From contig NZ_JAJSAQ010000001.1 in NCBI RefSeq assembly GCF_021729075.1, forward strand, positions 691,997 to 755,996: DNA of 64,000 bases, read 5' to 3'. The notes beneath the pieces were generated by a model that did not search any database, was not told where the DNA came from, and was given only the letters and a program-made list of their open reading frames with translations. Positions 1 to 7,842 of this stretch are shown here, one piece after another; the stretch's first letter is position 1; each line of letters begins with the position of its first letter. The translations under genes were made by a program, and so were the position numbers. Source of the stretch: Microbulbifer guangxiensis. GTDB taxonomy: Bacteria > Pseudomonadota > Gammaproteobacteria > Pseudomonadales > Cellvibrionaceae.

Positions 1-2
1 AG

Positions 3-1472
3 CACGCCTATGTGGTCGCGCAGCACCGGCTGCCGGAAGCTTTTGGCAAAGCCGCCCGGGAACAGGCCAAAGACATTACCGGCAAGCTGGAGTCCGTCGT
101 CAGTGAACGGCAGGACCTGTCCGGCCTTGGCTTCGTCACTATCGACGCCGAGTCTACCCGCGACATGGATGACGCCCTGGCGGTCACCGCCCGCGATGGC
201 GGCTGGACCCTGCACATCGCCGTGGCCGACCCGTCCAGCCTGATCGAAACCGACAGCCCGCTGGACAAAGAGGCCTTCAGGCGCGCCCACAGCCAGTACC
301 TCCCCGGTGAAACCCTGCCGATGCTGCCCCGGGAGCTATGTGAGCACCAGTTTTCGCTACTGCCCGGCGAGCTGCGCCCGGTGCTCGTACTGCACGTCGA
401 TGTCGACAGTGACGGCAACCTCGGCGAAGCCAGCTATGAATTTGCCGCGATCCGCTCCCAGCACAAGCTGAGCTACAACCAGGTGGCAAAGTTCCTCGAA
501 GGGGATGACAGCGCAGTGCCGGCGGAGCAGCAGGAGAGCATGCGCAACCTGGCCACCATGTCCGAAGCCCGCGCTGCCTACCGAGCCGGTCACTCGCTGA
601 TGATGGAAGACCGCCCGGATTACGCGATCTATCTCAACGAGAATCGCAAGATTGACCGCATCGAAAAGCTGGAGCGCAACGCCGCCCAGCGCATCGTGGA
701 GGAGGCCATGCTGGCCGCCAATATCTCCATGGGACGCAAGCTGGCAGAACTGAGTCAGGGCTGCTTCTCCGTGCACCTGGGCTTCCGCGATGAGCGCATG
801 GGCGAGGTAAAGAGCCTGCTGAAGGAGTCCCTGCCAGAGCATGCGGAAAAAGACCTGCACCAGCTGGACAACTATCTGGCACTGGTGAAATACCTCGAAA
901 CCCACGACGAGCCAGAGATGCAGAACCTGCTGGCCGTCCTCAAGCGCATGCTGCGCCCCGGCCAGCTAGCCAATTGTCCCGGCGCGCACCTGGGCCTCGG
1001 GCTCGATTGCTATGCCACGGTCACCTCGCCGATCCGCAAGTACAACGACCTGCACAACCACCGCGTGCTGCGCGCTGCCGCTGAAGGGGAAAAACTGCCC
1101 GCCCTGGATCACAACAAGATCGAAGCATTGCAGGAGAGCCTGCTCTGCGGCCGCCAGGCCAACCGCGCACTGGAACAGTGGCTCTACTGCCAGTTCATGC
1201 AGGACAAGGTGGGCCAGGAGTTCACCGGCAAGGTCACCCAGGTGAACGGTGCCGGTATCGGCGTGCGTCTCGATGACAATGGTATCGACGGCTTCGTGCG
1301 CATGAACACCGACAAGAAAAACCCGCCGGAATTCGACGGCAAACACCTGACCCTGACCAACAAGGGCCAGACTTACCGCCTGGAACAGCCGGTAACCGTC
1401 AAAGTCAGCAGTGTGGACGTGGACAAGCGCCGCATCGCGCTGGAAGTGGTGGAATCCGTTACGGCCCAATAA
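3..1472 (+). CDS. rnb: Exoribonuclease II (RNase II/RNB family), 5'-truncated by window edge
   Basis: Hydrolytic 3'-5' exoribonuclease that degrades single-stranded RNA in the cytoplasm. The frame is open from the first bases of the window, so the start and the N-terminal cold-shock domains lie outside; about 490 residues are visible, against about 645 in E. coli RNase II. The RNB catalytic signature is clear: FVTIDAESTRDMDDAL at about residues 41-56 counted from the GTG at position 12, carrying the four metal-binding aspartates. It is followed by IVEEAMLAANI, the GLGLDCYATVTSPIRKYNDL block and a C-terminal S1-like domain (GKVTQVNGAGIGVRLDDNGIDGF). RNase II is preferred over RNase R because the tail after S1 is short and lacks a basic extension. 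No terminator hairpin is obvious directly after the stop. Confidence 0.88.
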   Translation, partial: HAYVVAQHRLPEAFGKAAREQAKDITGKLESVVSERQDLSGLGFVTIDAESTRDMDDALAVTARDGGWTLHIAVADPSSLIETDSPLDKEAFRRAHSQYLPGETLPMLPRELCEHQFSLLPGELRPVLVLHVDVDSDGNLGEASYEFAAIRSQHKLSYNQVAKFLEGDDSAVPAEQQESMRNLATMSEARAAYRAGHSLMMEDRPDYAIYLNENRKIDRIEKLERNAAQRIVEEAMLAANISMGRKLAELSQGCFSVHLGFRDERMGEVKSLLKESLPEHAEKDLHQLDNYLALVKYLETHDEPEMQNLLAVLKRMLRPGQLANCPGAHLGLGLDCYATVTSPIRKYNDLHNHRVLRAAAEGEKLPALDHNKIEALQESLLCGRQANRALEQWLYCQFMQDKVGQEFTGKVTQVNGAGIGVRLDDNGIDGFVRMNTDKKNPPEFDGKHLTLTNKGQTYRLEQPVTVKVSSVDVDKRRIALEVVESVTAQ

Positions 1473-1525
1473 TCTACTGACAATGGGCAGGCTCCACCCC
1501 CTGCCCGACCTTGCTTTCCATCGTC

Positions 1526-1545
1526 ATTCCGGCGAAGGCCGGAAT
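1526..1545. repeat. Intergenic palindrome (dRS3-like dispersed repeat)
   Basis: A perfect 8-bp inverted repeat, ATTCCGGC-GAAG-GCCGGAAT, followed by CCAGCACCACTGG, which can form a second small hairpin. The ATTCC...GGAAT palindrome followed by CCAG resembles short dispersed intergenic repeats common in proteobacteria, such as Neisseria dRS3. There is one copy in this window. It lies in the 208-bp rnb-pepD gap, in which I see nothing else. Confidence 0.5.
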
Positions 1546-1680
1546 CCAGCACCACTGGACTCCGGCACCACTGGCGAACCGGCAAAACCGATCGGCCAGT
1601 AACAATTCAATTCCAAAAGAATCATTGCCGGCACCAACAGCCAGCACCAATAGCCAGCAACAGATACAAGGGGTCCAACA

Positions 1681-3150
1681 ATGACCAGTATTGCCGAGCT
1701 CAATCCCAAGCCTCTGTGGAAGCATTTTGCCAAACTGTGCGAAATCCCCCGCCCCTCCAAACACGAGGAGAAGGTCGTGGCCTATATCCTCGATTTCTGT
1801 AAGGAGCGCGGCCTGGAGGTCAAGCTGGACCAGATCGGCAACGTCATCATCAAGAAACCGGCCACGCCGGGCATGGAAGACCGCAAAATCCTGGCCATGC
1901 AGAGCCATGTGGACATGGTGCCGCAGAAGAATGCCGACACCGACCACGACTTCCTGAAGGATCCTATCAAGGCCCATGTGGACGGCGAATGGGTGACCGC
2001 CGAAGGCACAACCCTGGGCGCCGACAACGGCATCGGCGTTGCCGCCATCCTCGCTCTGCTGGAGAGCACTGACATCCCGCACCCGCCGCTGGAAGCGCTG
2101 CTCACCATCGACGAGGAAGCCGGCATGACCGGCGCCAAGCACCTGAAGCCGGGCCACTTCGAGGCGGAACTGTTGCTGAACCTGGATACCGAGGACGAGG
2201 GTGAGCTGTACGTGGGCTGCGCCGGCGGTGTCGATATCAATGTTGCCCTGCCCTATACCGCCACCGGCATGCCCGCCGACCACAAGGCATTCCGCCTGAC
2301 TGTGCGCGGCCTGCGCGGCGGTCATTCCGGCCTCGACATCGACAAGGGGCGCGGCAATGCCAACAAGATCGCCAACCGCATCATCGACATCGCCCTGCGC
2401 GAGATCGGCGACCTGCATATCGCCAGCCTCGATGGCGGCAGCCTGCGCAACGCCATTCCACGGGAATCGTTCAGCACCGTATCGGTACCGGCAGAACATG
2501 CCGAGCGGCTGGTGGAAATCGTCCTGCAGGAGACCGCCGTCATCAAGGCGGAGCTGGATAACGAGGCCAAACTGGAAATCACCATCGAGGAGACCGAAAG
2601 ACCCGCGAACGTGATGAACCCGGCTACCCAGCAGCAACTGATCCGTGCCATCCGCTGCTGCCCCAATGGCGTTGCCCGTATGAGCACCGACCTGGAAGGC
2701 ATCGCCGATACCTCCAACAACCTGGCCCGCGTCGTCACCGAAGAAGTGGACGGCCAGCACCAGGTGCGCATCCAGTGCCTGGTCCGCAGCCTGTCCGACA
2801 GCGCCCGCGACGATCACGGCCTGAACGTCGCCGCCACCTTCGAGCTGGCCGGCGCCAGGGTATCACTGGACAATGCCTACCCCGGCTGGACACCGAACAT
2901 CCACTCGCCCTTGCTGAAACTGATGAAGGATGTCTATCAGGACATGACCGGCGAGGAACCGGAGGTAAAGGTCATCCACGCCGGCCTGGAATGCGGCCTG
3001 CTGGCCAAGCCCTACCCTCACTGGGACATGGTCTCCTTCGGCCCCACCATCCGCCGCGCGCACTCGCCGGAAGAGCGGGTCCATATCGAGAGCGTGGGCA
3101 ACTTCTGGGATTACTTCCTGAAGGTGGTGCAGGCCATCCCGAAGGCCTGA
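1681..3150 (+). CDS. pepD: Cytosol non-specific dipeptidase / aminoacyl-histidine dipeptidase (M20C)
   Basis: Zn-dependent cytoplasmic dipeptidase that hydrolyses Xaa-His and many other dipeptides in peptide turnover. The 489 residues match the family length (about 485). Recognisable motifs in order: EIPRPSKHEE near the N-terminus, QSHVDMVPQKN (metal His and Asp), LGADNGIGVA (bridging Asp), IDEEAGMTGA (catalytic Glu pair), LNLDTEDEGELYVGCAGG, the lid-domain RGLRGGHSGLDI, and the C-terminal RRAHSPEERVHIES with the last metal His. The ATG at 1681 follows AAGGGG about 7 bases upstream, a good ribosome-binding site. It is monocistronic, with a terminator at 3172-3196. Confidence 0.95.
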   Translation: MTSIAELNPKPLWKHFAKLCEIPRPSKHEEKVVAYILDFCKERGLEVKLDQIGNVIIKKPATPGMEDRKILAMQSHVDMVPQKNADTDHDFLKDPIKAHVDGEWVTAEGTTLGADNGIGVAAILALLESTDIPHPPLEALLTIDEEAGMTGAKHLKPGHFEAELLLNLDTEDEGELYVGCAGGVDINVALPYTATGMPADHKAFRLTVRGLRGGHSGLDIDKGRGNANKIANRIIDIALREIGDLHIASLDGGSLRNAIPRESFSTVSVPAEHAERLVEIVLQETAVIKAELDNEAKLEITIEETERPANVMNPATQQQLIRAIRCCPNGVARMSTDLEGIADTSNNLARVVTEEVDGQHQVRIQCLVRSLSDSARDDHGLNVAATFELAGARVSLDNAYPGWTPNIHSPLLKLMKDVYQDMTGEEPEVKVIHAGLECGLLAKPYPHWDMVSFGPTIRRAHSPEERVHIESVGNFWDYFLKVVQAIPKA

Positions 3151-3171
3151 TTGACTGGACCGATGACGGCT

Positions 3172-3196
3172 CCACCTCACGGGAGGTGGGGCTTTT
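3172..3196 (+). terminator. Rho-independent terminator of pepD
   Basis: Perfect 7-bp stem CCACCTC-ACGG-GAGGTGG followed by GGCTTTT, 21 bases after the pepD stop. Confidence 0.75.
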
Positions 3197-3327
3197 CACC
3201 TCTGCTCCAACGCAGCCCTTTTTCTCGTCACCTCGCAGATAGCACTCCCCCCAGCCCCGATCATTACTCCCAGGCTCGCCAAGACCAGACAGATTGTAAT
3301 ATTTTTTTATATTTGAAATTTTTTAAA

Positions 3328-3354
3328 GAACTTTTTCCCAAAAAGCTGATCTGA
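3328..3354 (+). promoter_or_regulatory. Sigma-E (AlgU/RpoE) promoter upstream of the 3386 gene
   Basis: GAACTT at 3328-3333, a 16-base spacer, then TCTGA at 3350-3354. This is an exact match to the RpoE/AlgU consensus GAACTT-N16/17-TCTGA. Transcription would start near 3361, about 25 bases before the ATG, with AAGGA as ribosome-binding site. The surrounding 3290-3350 stretch is unusually AT-rich for this genome. rpoE itself is encoded at 60735-61349. Confidence 0.7.
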
Positions 3355-3385
3355 GCATTCCCTATTCACGTTACAAGGAAGCAAA

Positions 3386-3880
3386 ATGAAAAAGCTCGCT
3401 CTAATCAGCGCACTGCTACCCTGCCTGGCCATGGCCGATGTCGACACCAGTTTTGGTCTCGGGCTTGGTACCCAATACGGCGGTCTCGCCGGGTTCAAAT
3501 TCTCGGTAAATTTGGACAACAACAGTTTGTACGCCGGTGCCGGTTTGGCCAGCCACCCTGACAGCCGAGCCGGGCTGACACTTGGCTGGGAGCGGGCGAT
3601 GTTCGAAAAGCACAGTTTTGGTCTCGCCTTCCGTATTAGAGAAACCTGGGATGCGCAATACCGTTTGCAACCTGAGACCGGGACCAGAGTTTTCGACTAC
3701 GATGACGACGGTTCCTTCGAGAGCCGCCTCTCAGGCACCTACACCTACTACTTCACCGGTGCTGGCCAAGCGGGCTTTTTGACTGGACTCAGTGCAGGGA
3801 AAACCTATCGCCACACGGACTGGAATGGTGGTTTCAGATCAGGCATGGAATATGGATTTCATCTTGGTTATCAGTTTTAA
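3386..3880 (+). CDS. Putative outer-membrane beta-barrel protein, family not recognised
   Basis: 164 residues. The N-terminus MKKLALISALLPCLAMA is a classical signal peptide, cleaved after about residue 17. The mature part is rich in Gly, Tyr, Phe and alternating hydrophobic residues (FGLGLGTQYGGL, LYAGAGLASH, FGLAFRIRE, YTYYFTGAGQAGFLTGLSAGKTY) and ends in FHLGYQF. A C-terminal Phe after an alternating strand is the usual BAM signal of outer-membrane barrels, and the size would fit an 8-stranded barrel. I do not recognise the family. The ATG at 3386 has AAGGA 6 bases upstream. The sigma-E promoter at 3328 implies induction by envelope stress. An acidic YDDDG loop is visible in the middle. 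A lipoprotein gene follows 107 bp downstream. Confidence 0.72.
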   Translation: MKKLALISALLPCLAMADVDTSFGLGLGTQYGGLAGFKFSVNLDNNSLYAGAGLASHPDSRAGLTLGWERAMFEKHSFGLAFRIRETWDAQYRLQPETGTRVFDYDDDGSFESRLSGTYTYYFTGAGQAGFLTGLSAGKTYRHTDWNGGFRSGMEYGFHLGYQF

Positions 3881-3987
3881 CCATCACCTCTTGTGGCTTC
3901 CTGAGCAGCGAGATCATTGGCTCTCAGGAAACACCTCCAAAAATAATGCTTTGCGATTAAAACAAACATTGAGGATACCGTTATTCC

Positions 3988-4317
3988 ATGAAAGCAATTT
4001 TGATCGCGCCTACGGCACTGGTCCTTAGTGCATGCGGCAGCTTCACAACACTGACCAAGTCAGACAGGGAAATCGCTGCAAACCTGAAACGTCAGGAATC
4101 CAATTGCGAGACGCTGCCCAGGATTTACAGTGGCGTGTCTTATAACCTCTGCAAAATGAATTCCAACAAAAACTCGATTTATTTCAACTGGCAGCTTGGA
4201 TTCTATTTCGTCGACAGCGTGGCTTCCGCAGCCACGGACACGATTGCCTTGCCCCTGACGGCTTACCGTCAGGTTAAAAATGGCAACCTGCAGATTGAGG
4301 AGCAGTACAGGCCGTAA
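3988..4317 (+). CDS. YceK/YidQ-family (DUF1375) lipoprotein
   Basis: 109 residues. The N-terminus MKAILIAPTALVLSACGS is a lipoprotein signal peptide with lipobox LSAC, so Cys16 would be lipidated and the protein anchored in the envelope. The body has the YceK/YidQ hallmarks: PRIYSGVSYNLC, then GFYFVDSVASAATDTIALPLTAYRQ, which matches the family's 'xDxPxSAxADTxxLPxTxYRQ' block. Function is unknown for the family. It lies downstream of the sigma-E-controlled barrel gene on the same strand and may be cotranscribed, since no terminator is visible in the 107-bp gap; this is inference. The Cys pair (NCETLP, YNLCK) is also typical. Confidence 0.75.
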   Translation: MKAILIAPTALVLSACGSFTTLTKSDREIAANLKRQESNCETLPRIYSGVSYNLCKMNSNKNSIYFNWQLGFYFVDSVASAATDTIALPLTAYRQVKNGNLQIEEQYRP

Positions 4318-4378
4318 CGCTGGTGCAATTACCCCTGTAGCTTTCAGAGGCAGTTGAGACGATCCTACCCTGCACAGA

Positions 4379-4402
4379 CAGCCCGGACTCCACTCCGGGC
4401 TG
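4379..4402. terminator. Hairpin between convergent lipoprotein and sua5 genes
   Basis: Perfect 9-bp stem CAGCCCGGA-6 nt-TCCGGGCTG. It lies between the stops of the two convergent genes (4317 and 4420). No clean T-tract follows on either strand (plus side CTGCCAACCGGTTTTCTTT), so termination is plausible but not certain. Confidence 0.5.
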
Positions 4403-4419
4403 CTGCCAACCGGTTTTCT

Positions 4420-5436
4420 TTAGCCAGCACCGACCGCCGACGACTGCAAGACTTCATTGATCGCGCGCGCCTCGCTGGCAGTGCACATTGCGGCACGACG
4501 GAGGCGATCGTGAACAGCGGCCCAGGAGACATCAGCGGGCGGTTCCTCGACGAGAATCGCTTCGCAGCCACTCTCATCCAGATCGCGCATCTGCCGATAG
4601 AGGCGCGCCCCGAAATCCACCGCGCTCGGCGGCATCTCGATACAGTTTCCGATAGTCGGCCGGTTGCCCGGCAGGTGCAGCACTCCCAGACGCGCTGACT
4701 GCACCTCGCCAACCACCCTATCGAGTGAGCCGGCCGGCACCAGCCAGACCGGCGCCTGGGGGCGATAATGCTCCCGCAGGTTGCCGGCAACGGCAACAGA
4801 GTGCGCCACCGGCTGCTCGACTGCCTGCCCCAGGCAGCTTTCAATCTCCTTCGCACTGATGGGCCCCGGACGCAGAATCCGTGGTGCAGCGGTCAGATCC
4901 AGGATCGTTGACTCCAGACCCAGCGCACAGTCGCCACCGTCGAGCACCCCGCTGATGCACCCATCCAGTTCGCGCCGGACATCCCCGGCGGATGTGGGGC
5001 TCAAGCGCTTGTGGCGATTGGCCGATGGCGCCGTCACTGCACGCCCCAGGCGCTTAAGCACCAGGAGGAACAGCGAGTGTGCCGGCAATCGCAGCGCCAC
5101 CGTATCGCGCCCACCGGTAATCACGTCAGGCACCCGCTTGCCCTTGCGCAGCAGTAGCGTCAGTGGCCCCGGCCAGAATCTGTTCGCCAGATCCCAAGCT
5201 TCCTGCGGCACCGAAGCGGCCCAGAACGCCATTTCCTGCACACTGCTCAGGTGCACGATCAACGGGTGGTCGGCGGGCCGCCCTTTGGCCGCGAAAGTGG
5301 CCGCTACAGCATCCGGGTTGTACGCATCCGCCGCCAGGCCGTACACCGTTTCCGTCGGCAATGCCACCAGCTCGCCGGCGGAGAGCAACTCGGCGGCCCG
5401 GTTGATGGAACCCTTGTCAAGATATTCGGTTTTCAC
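4420..5436 (-). CDS. sua5: L-threonylcarbamoyladenylate synthase, long Sua5 form
   Basis: Makes threonylcarbamoyl-AMP from Thr, bicarbonate and ATP for tRNA t6A37 synthesis. There is a YrdC domain at about residues 8-195: LPTETVYGLAADA, FAAKGRPADHPLIVH, RFWPGPLTLLL, ALRLPAH, APSANRHKRLSPTSA and GLESTILDL. A Sua5 C-terminal domain follows, with 338 residues against about 190 for TsaC. It starts at GTG 5436, with AAGGA 8 bases upstream. The partner TsaB is at 36369. It is carried between the dab operon and the lipoprotein gene with no functional link apparent, although both Sua5 and DabAB use or supply bicarbonate. Confidence 0.92.
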   Translation of the reverse strand: MKTEYLDKGSINRAAELLSAGELVALPTETVYGLAADAYNPDAVAATFAAKGRPADHPLIVHLSSVQEMAFWAASVPQEAWDLANRFWPGPLTLLLRKGKRVPDVITGGRDTVALRLPAHSLFLLVLKRLGRAVTAPSANRHKRLSPTSAGDVRRELDGCISGVLDGGDCALGLESTILDLTAAPRILRPGPISAKEIESCLGQAVEQPVAHSVAVAGNLREHYRPQAPVWLVPAGSLDRVVGEVQSARLGVLHLPGNRPTIGNCIEMPPSAVDFGARLYRQMRDLDESGCEAILVEEPPADVSWAAVHDRLRRAAMCTASEARAINEVLQSSAVGAG

Positions 5437-5589
5437 AAGCCATATCCTTCCGGCGCCACGCCTGGGCGGGTCATCCGGTTAACGATTGAAAAGTTGAAAC
5501 CCACTTCTGTTGCCACCCGGCGCCCCATCAGTTGACCGTGGTCACACACAACAGTGCGCATGGCAGAACAAACCTCCCCTGTCTCATGA

Positions 5590-7842
5590 TTACTCTGCTT
5601 CCTGCCGGAATTCATCCCGGTAGAGTCGGAACAGCCGACCATCCTCATCCATTCGTAGCAGGGTCAGCCAGTGGTTATCCACCAGCTGCCGCACCACCGC
5701 ATGCTTGCGAACCAGTGCATGCAGTGGCTCTGCCGGAGCCGCAACCACTACACACAGTCGCTGGGGCCGGTGCTGCCACTGCTTGCCATCGTTCACCGCC
5801 TGCAGGGAGAGACCGATACGCAGGTCCCCACCCTGCCCCTCGAGCACACCGAGATTGTCGACCAGGTTGTGCAGAATCTTGTTGCCGCTGCCGTAGCGCT
5901 GCGGATCGGTTACCGAAGCGTTGTACTGCATGTTGATCCAGTGAGTGACGAGCATCGGCGCAGTGAGCAGCGTCTCCAGCAGGCGGTACTCTTTATCCCC
6001 CCGCCAGTCGTAATCGTGCAGGAACACGCGACCAGCCAGGTTGGCATTGCGGGTGCGCGAACGCGGTGCGATGACAAACGCCGCATTGCCGGCGAGCCCC
6101 CATTCGGGCCGGGTCTGCGACCAGTCCCAGCCCCGCCGCTCCAGCGCCTTTTCATCACTCTCGCCGAATTTTGGTGCACGCTCGGCACGGGCCCGCTTGC
6201 CTGCATCGGCCAGCCACGCCTGCACCTCCGCATCCACTTCATCGAAGCAATGGATATTGTCGGCGGTGGTGTCGTGCAGGGCAGCCACAAAGCGGCATTC
6301 GGGCGGCAGGAAAATCCCATGGCGGTCTGCCAGCGCCTCGCGCACCTGCGGATCATTGGCCAGCTGCGCCAGAACCCGCACATTGAGTTCGCCGCTCTGG
6401 CCACCACAGGCGCCGCAGTCGAGTCCCGCGGCATGGGGGTTGTTACAGGTACTGCTGCCATGCCCCACCAGCAACACCAGTTGCGCCGGCTCGGTGAGCC
6501 CCATCGCATTGAGTACGCCCGCCAGCATCCCGGCCTGGCGATCCAAGCTCAGGGGGCCGTCGGCGTCCTCCAGTACGAATGGCCCCGATGCCGCCCGCAA
6601 CAGCCGGTTAACCGGATGCTGCGGCGCGCTCGGCCAGAAACTGCGCTTCAACAGTCGGGCTGCATAGGCCAGCCCGGTCGCCTCTACCGCGCCGAAGGTG
6701 CCGGGCGAACCCGCCATCAGTCGCTGCCAGTAGGTCTTTCGCTTGAGCTTGATTGGCCCCGACTTGGCCGGCTCTGCTTCGCGTACCCAGACCTGCGGCG
6801 CCAGCAGGCCGGGTAGCTGTGGCCGCTGGTACTTCGCGCCGGCGGGCCGATAGCCCAGTGGCAGGCCAAAGAAGCCGGCAAAGCCGCGGGTTTCGATACC
6901 CGCATGCTGCGCTTCCAGCGCGCGCCGCATCGGCTCTGAGCGCACGTCGATACAGAACACCGCCTGCAACTTAGCCGCTGTTTTCTTCCGCTCCGCTGGC
7001 TGGGCCAGTTCCCGCGCAAGACCGCGCTGGTAATCCAGCTCCGCCGCGCGCTGCCAGACCCAGGCCAAGCGCTGGTGAGAGCGGTGCGCCTCGACCAGCA
7101 TCGGAATGGACTGCTGCTGCCAGCTTGCCAATAATTCTTCGCCGGCCAGTTGCAAGGTCAACCACTCCCAGGCCAGGCGGATCGCCAGCAATTGCTGCAG
7201 GCACTGACGCTCTTCACCAGCCAGGTTGGCCTGCCAGTGCAGGTAGGCACCAGCAGAAGCCCAGCCGTTGATCTCCAGTAACCAGCCGTGTCCCAGAGCA
7301 CAGGCCTCCTCCTCGCTGATGCCAAGTGACGCCTGCGCCAGCTCCAGCATTGCCCCGGCATCGCTGGGCAGCTTCTTGAGTAGTTTGCGCAACTGCGGGC
7401 AGCCCATGAGCAGCGCAAGCCCTTTCTCATCGCGGGTATGCGCCAGCCAGTGCCGGTAGAGCTGGTCCGCCTCCTGCCAGTACATGGCGCAGCAGCGGCT
7501 CACCTGGTCGACAATGGCATCGCGCCAACTGAACGCTTCACTCTGCCGGTGCATGGCAGCGAGGGACTGCCAGTGCCGTGGCGCAGCCGAATCGTGGGCG
7601 GCTTCCACTTCAGTCAGGGAGATTTCCTGCTCCGCTGCCGCCGCAGCCAGGGAGGCCTCACTGATATTCTGCGCCCGGTAGTGATCGATGCTCATCAGGC
7701 AACGCACCCCACCCAGTGCAGCGAGGCGGGCGGCAACCTCTGGCATGGGCTGGTCCACCAGCGGCCACCAGGGATTAACGGCGATCAGCTGGTCGAGCGG
7801 CCAAGCCGGGGCAATGCGGGCACAGGCATCGGTGAGACTCAT
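5590..7842 (-). CDS. dabA: DabA-type inorganic-carbon transport protein (DUF2309/UPF0753)
   Basis: Peripheral cytoplasmic partner of DabB. The family (DAB, 'DABs accumulate bicarbonate') is a beta-carbonic-anhydrase-like protein proposed to hydrate CO2 vectorially, driven by the cation gradient through DabB. 750 residues. The zinc ligands described for Halothiobacillus DabA2 (C351, D353, H524, C539) have counterparts here with identical spacing: C297 and D299 in FCIDVRSE, H461 in VGHGSS, and C476 in DCGACGG. The C-terminus has AFVIAPRSRTRNANLAGRVFLHDYD and GSGNKILHNLVDN, typical of DUF2309. The ATG overlaps the dabB stop by 4 bases (ATGA), so the two are translationally coupled. No carboxysome or RubisCO gene is visible, which suggests supply of bicarbonate for anaplerotic carboxylation; this is inference. 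Confidence 0.93.
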   Translation of the reverse strand: MSLTDACARIAPAWPLDQLIAVNPWWPLVDQPMPEVAARLAALGGVRCLMSIDHYRAQNISEASLAAAAAEQEISLTEVEAAHDSAAPRHWQSLAAMHRQSEAFSWRDAIVDQVSRCCAMYWQEADQLYRHWLAHTRDEKGLALLMGCPQLRKLLKKLPSDAGAMLELAQASLGISEEEACALGHGWLLEINGWASAGAYLHWQANLAGEERQCLQQLLAIRLAWEWLTLQLAGEELLASWQQQSIPMLVEAHRSHQRLAWVWQRAAELDYQRGLARELAQPAERKKTAAKLQAVFCIDVRSEPMRRALEAQHAGIETRGFAGFFGLPLGYRPAGAKYQRPQLPGLLAPQVWVREAEPAKSGPIKLKRKTYWQRLMAGSPGTFGAVEATGLAYAARLLKRSFWPSAPQHPVNRLLRAASGPFVLEDADGPLSLDRQAGMLAGVLNAMGLTEPAQLVLLVGHGSSTCNNPHAAGLDCGACGGQSGELNVRVLAQLANDPQVREALADRHGIFLPPECRFVAALHDTTADNIHCFDEVDAEVQAWLADAGKRARAERAPKFGESDEKALERRGWDWSQTRPEWGLAGNAAFVIAPRSRTRNANLAGRVFLHDYDWRGDKEYRLLETLLTAPMLVTHWINMQYNASVTDPQRYGSGNKILHNLVDNLGVLEGQGGDLRIGLSLQAVNDGKQWQHRPQRLCVVVAAPAEPLHALVRKHAVVRQLVDNHWLTLLRMDEDGRLFRLYRDEFRQEAE

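Noticed and set aside
5671-6816. Long open frame on the plus strand opposite dabA (381 residues)
   Set aside because: It mirrors the codon structure of dabA on the other strand, is compositionally odd (Gly/Arg/His-rich), has no recognisable domain and lies wholly inside a gene with conserved zinc ligands.
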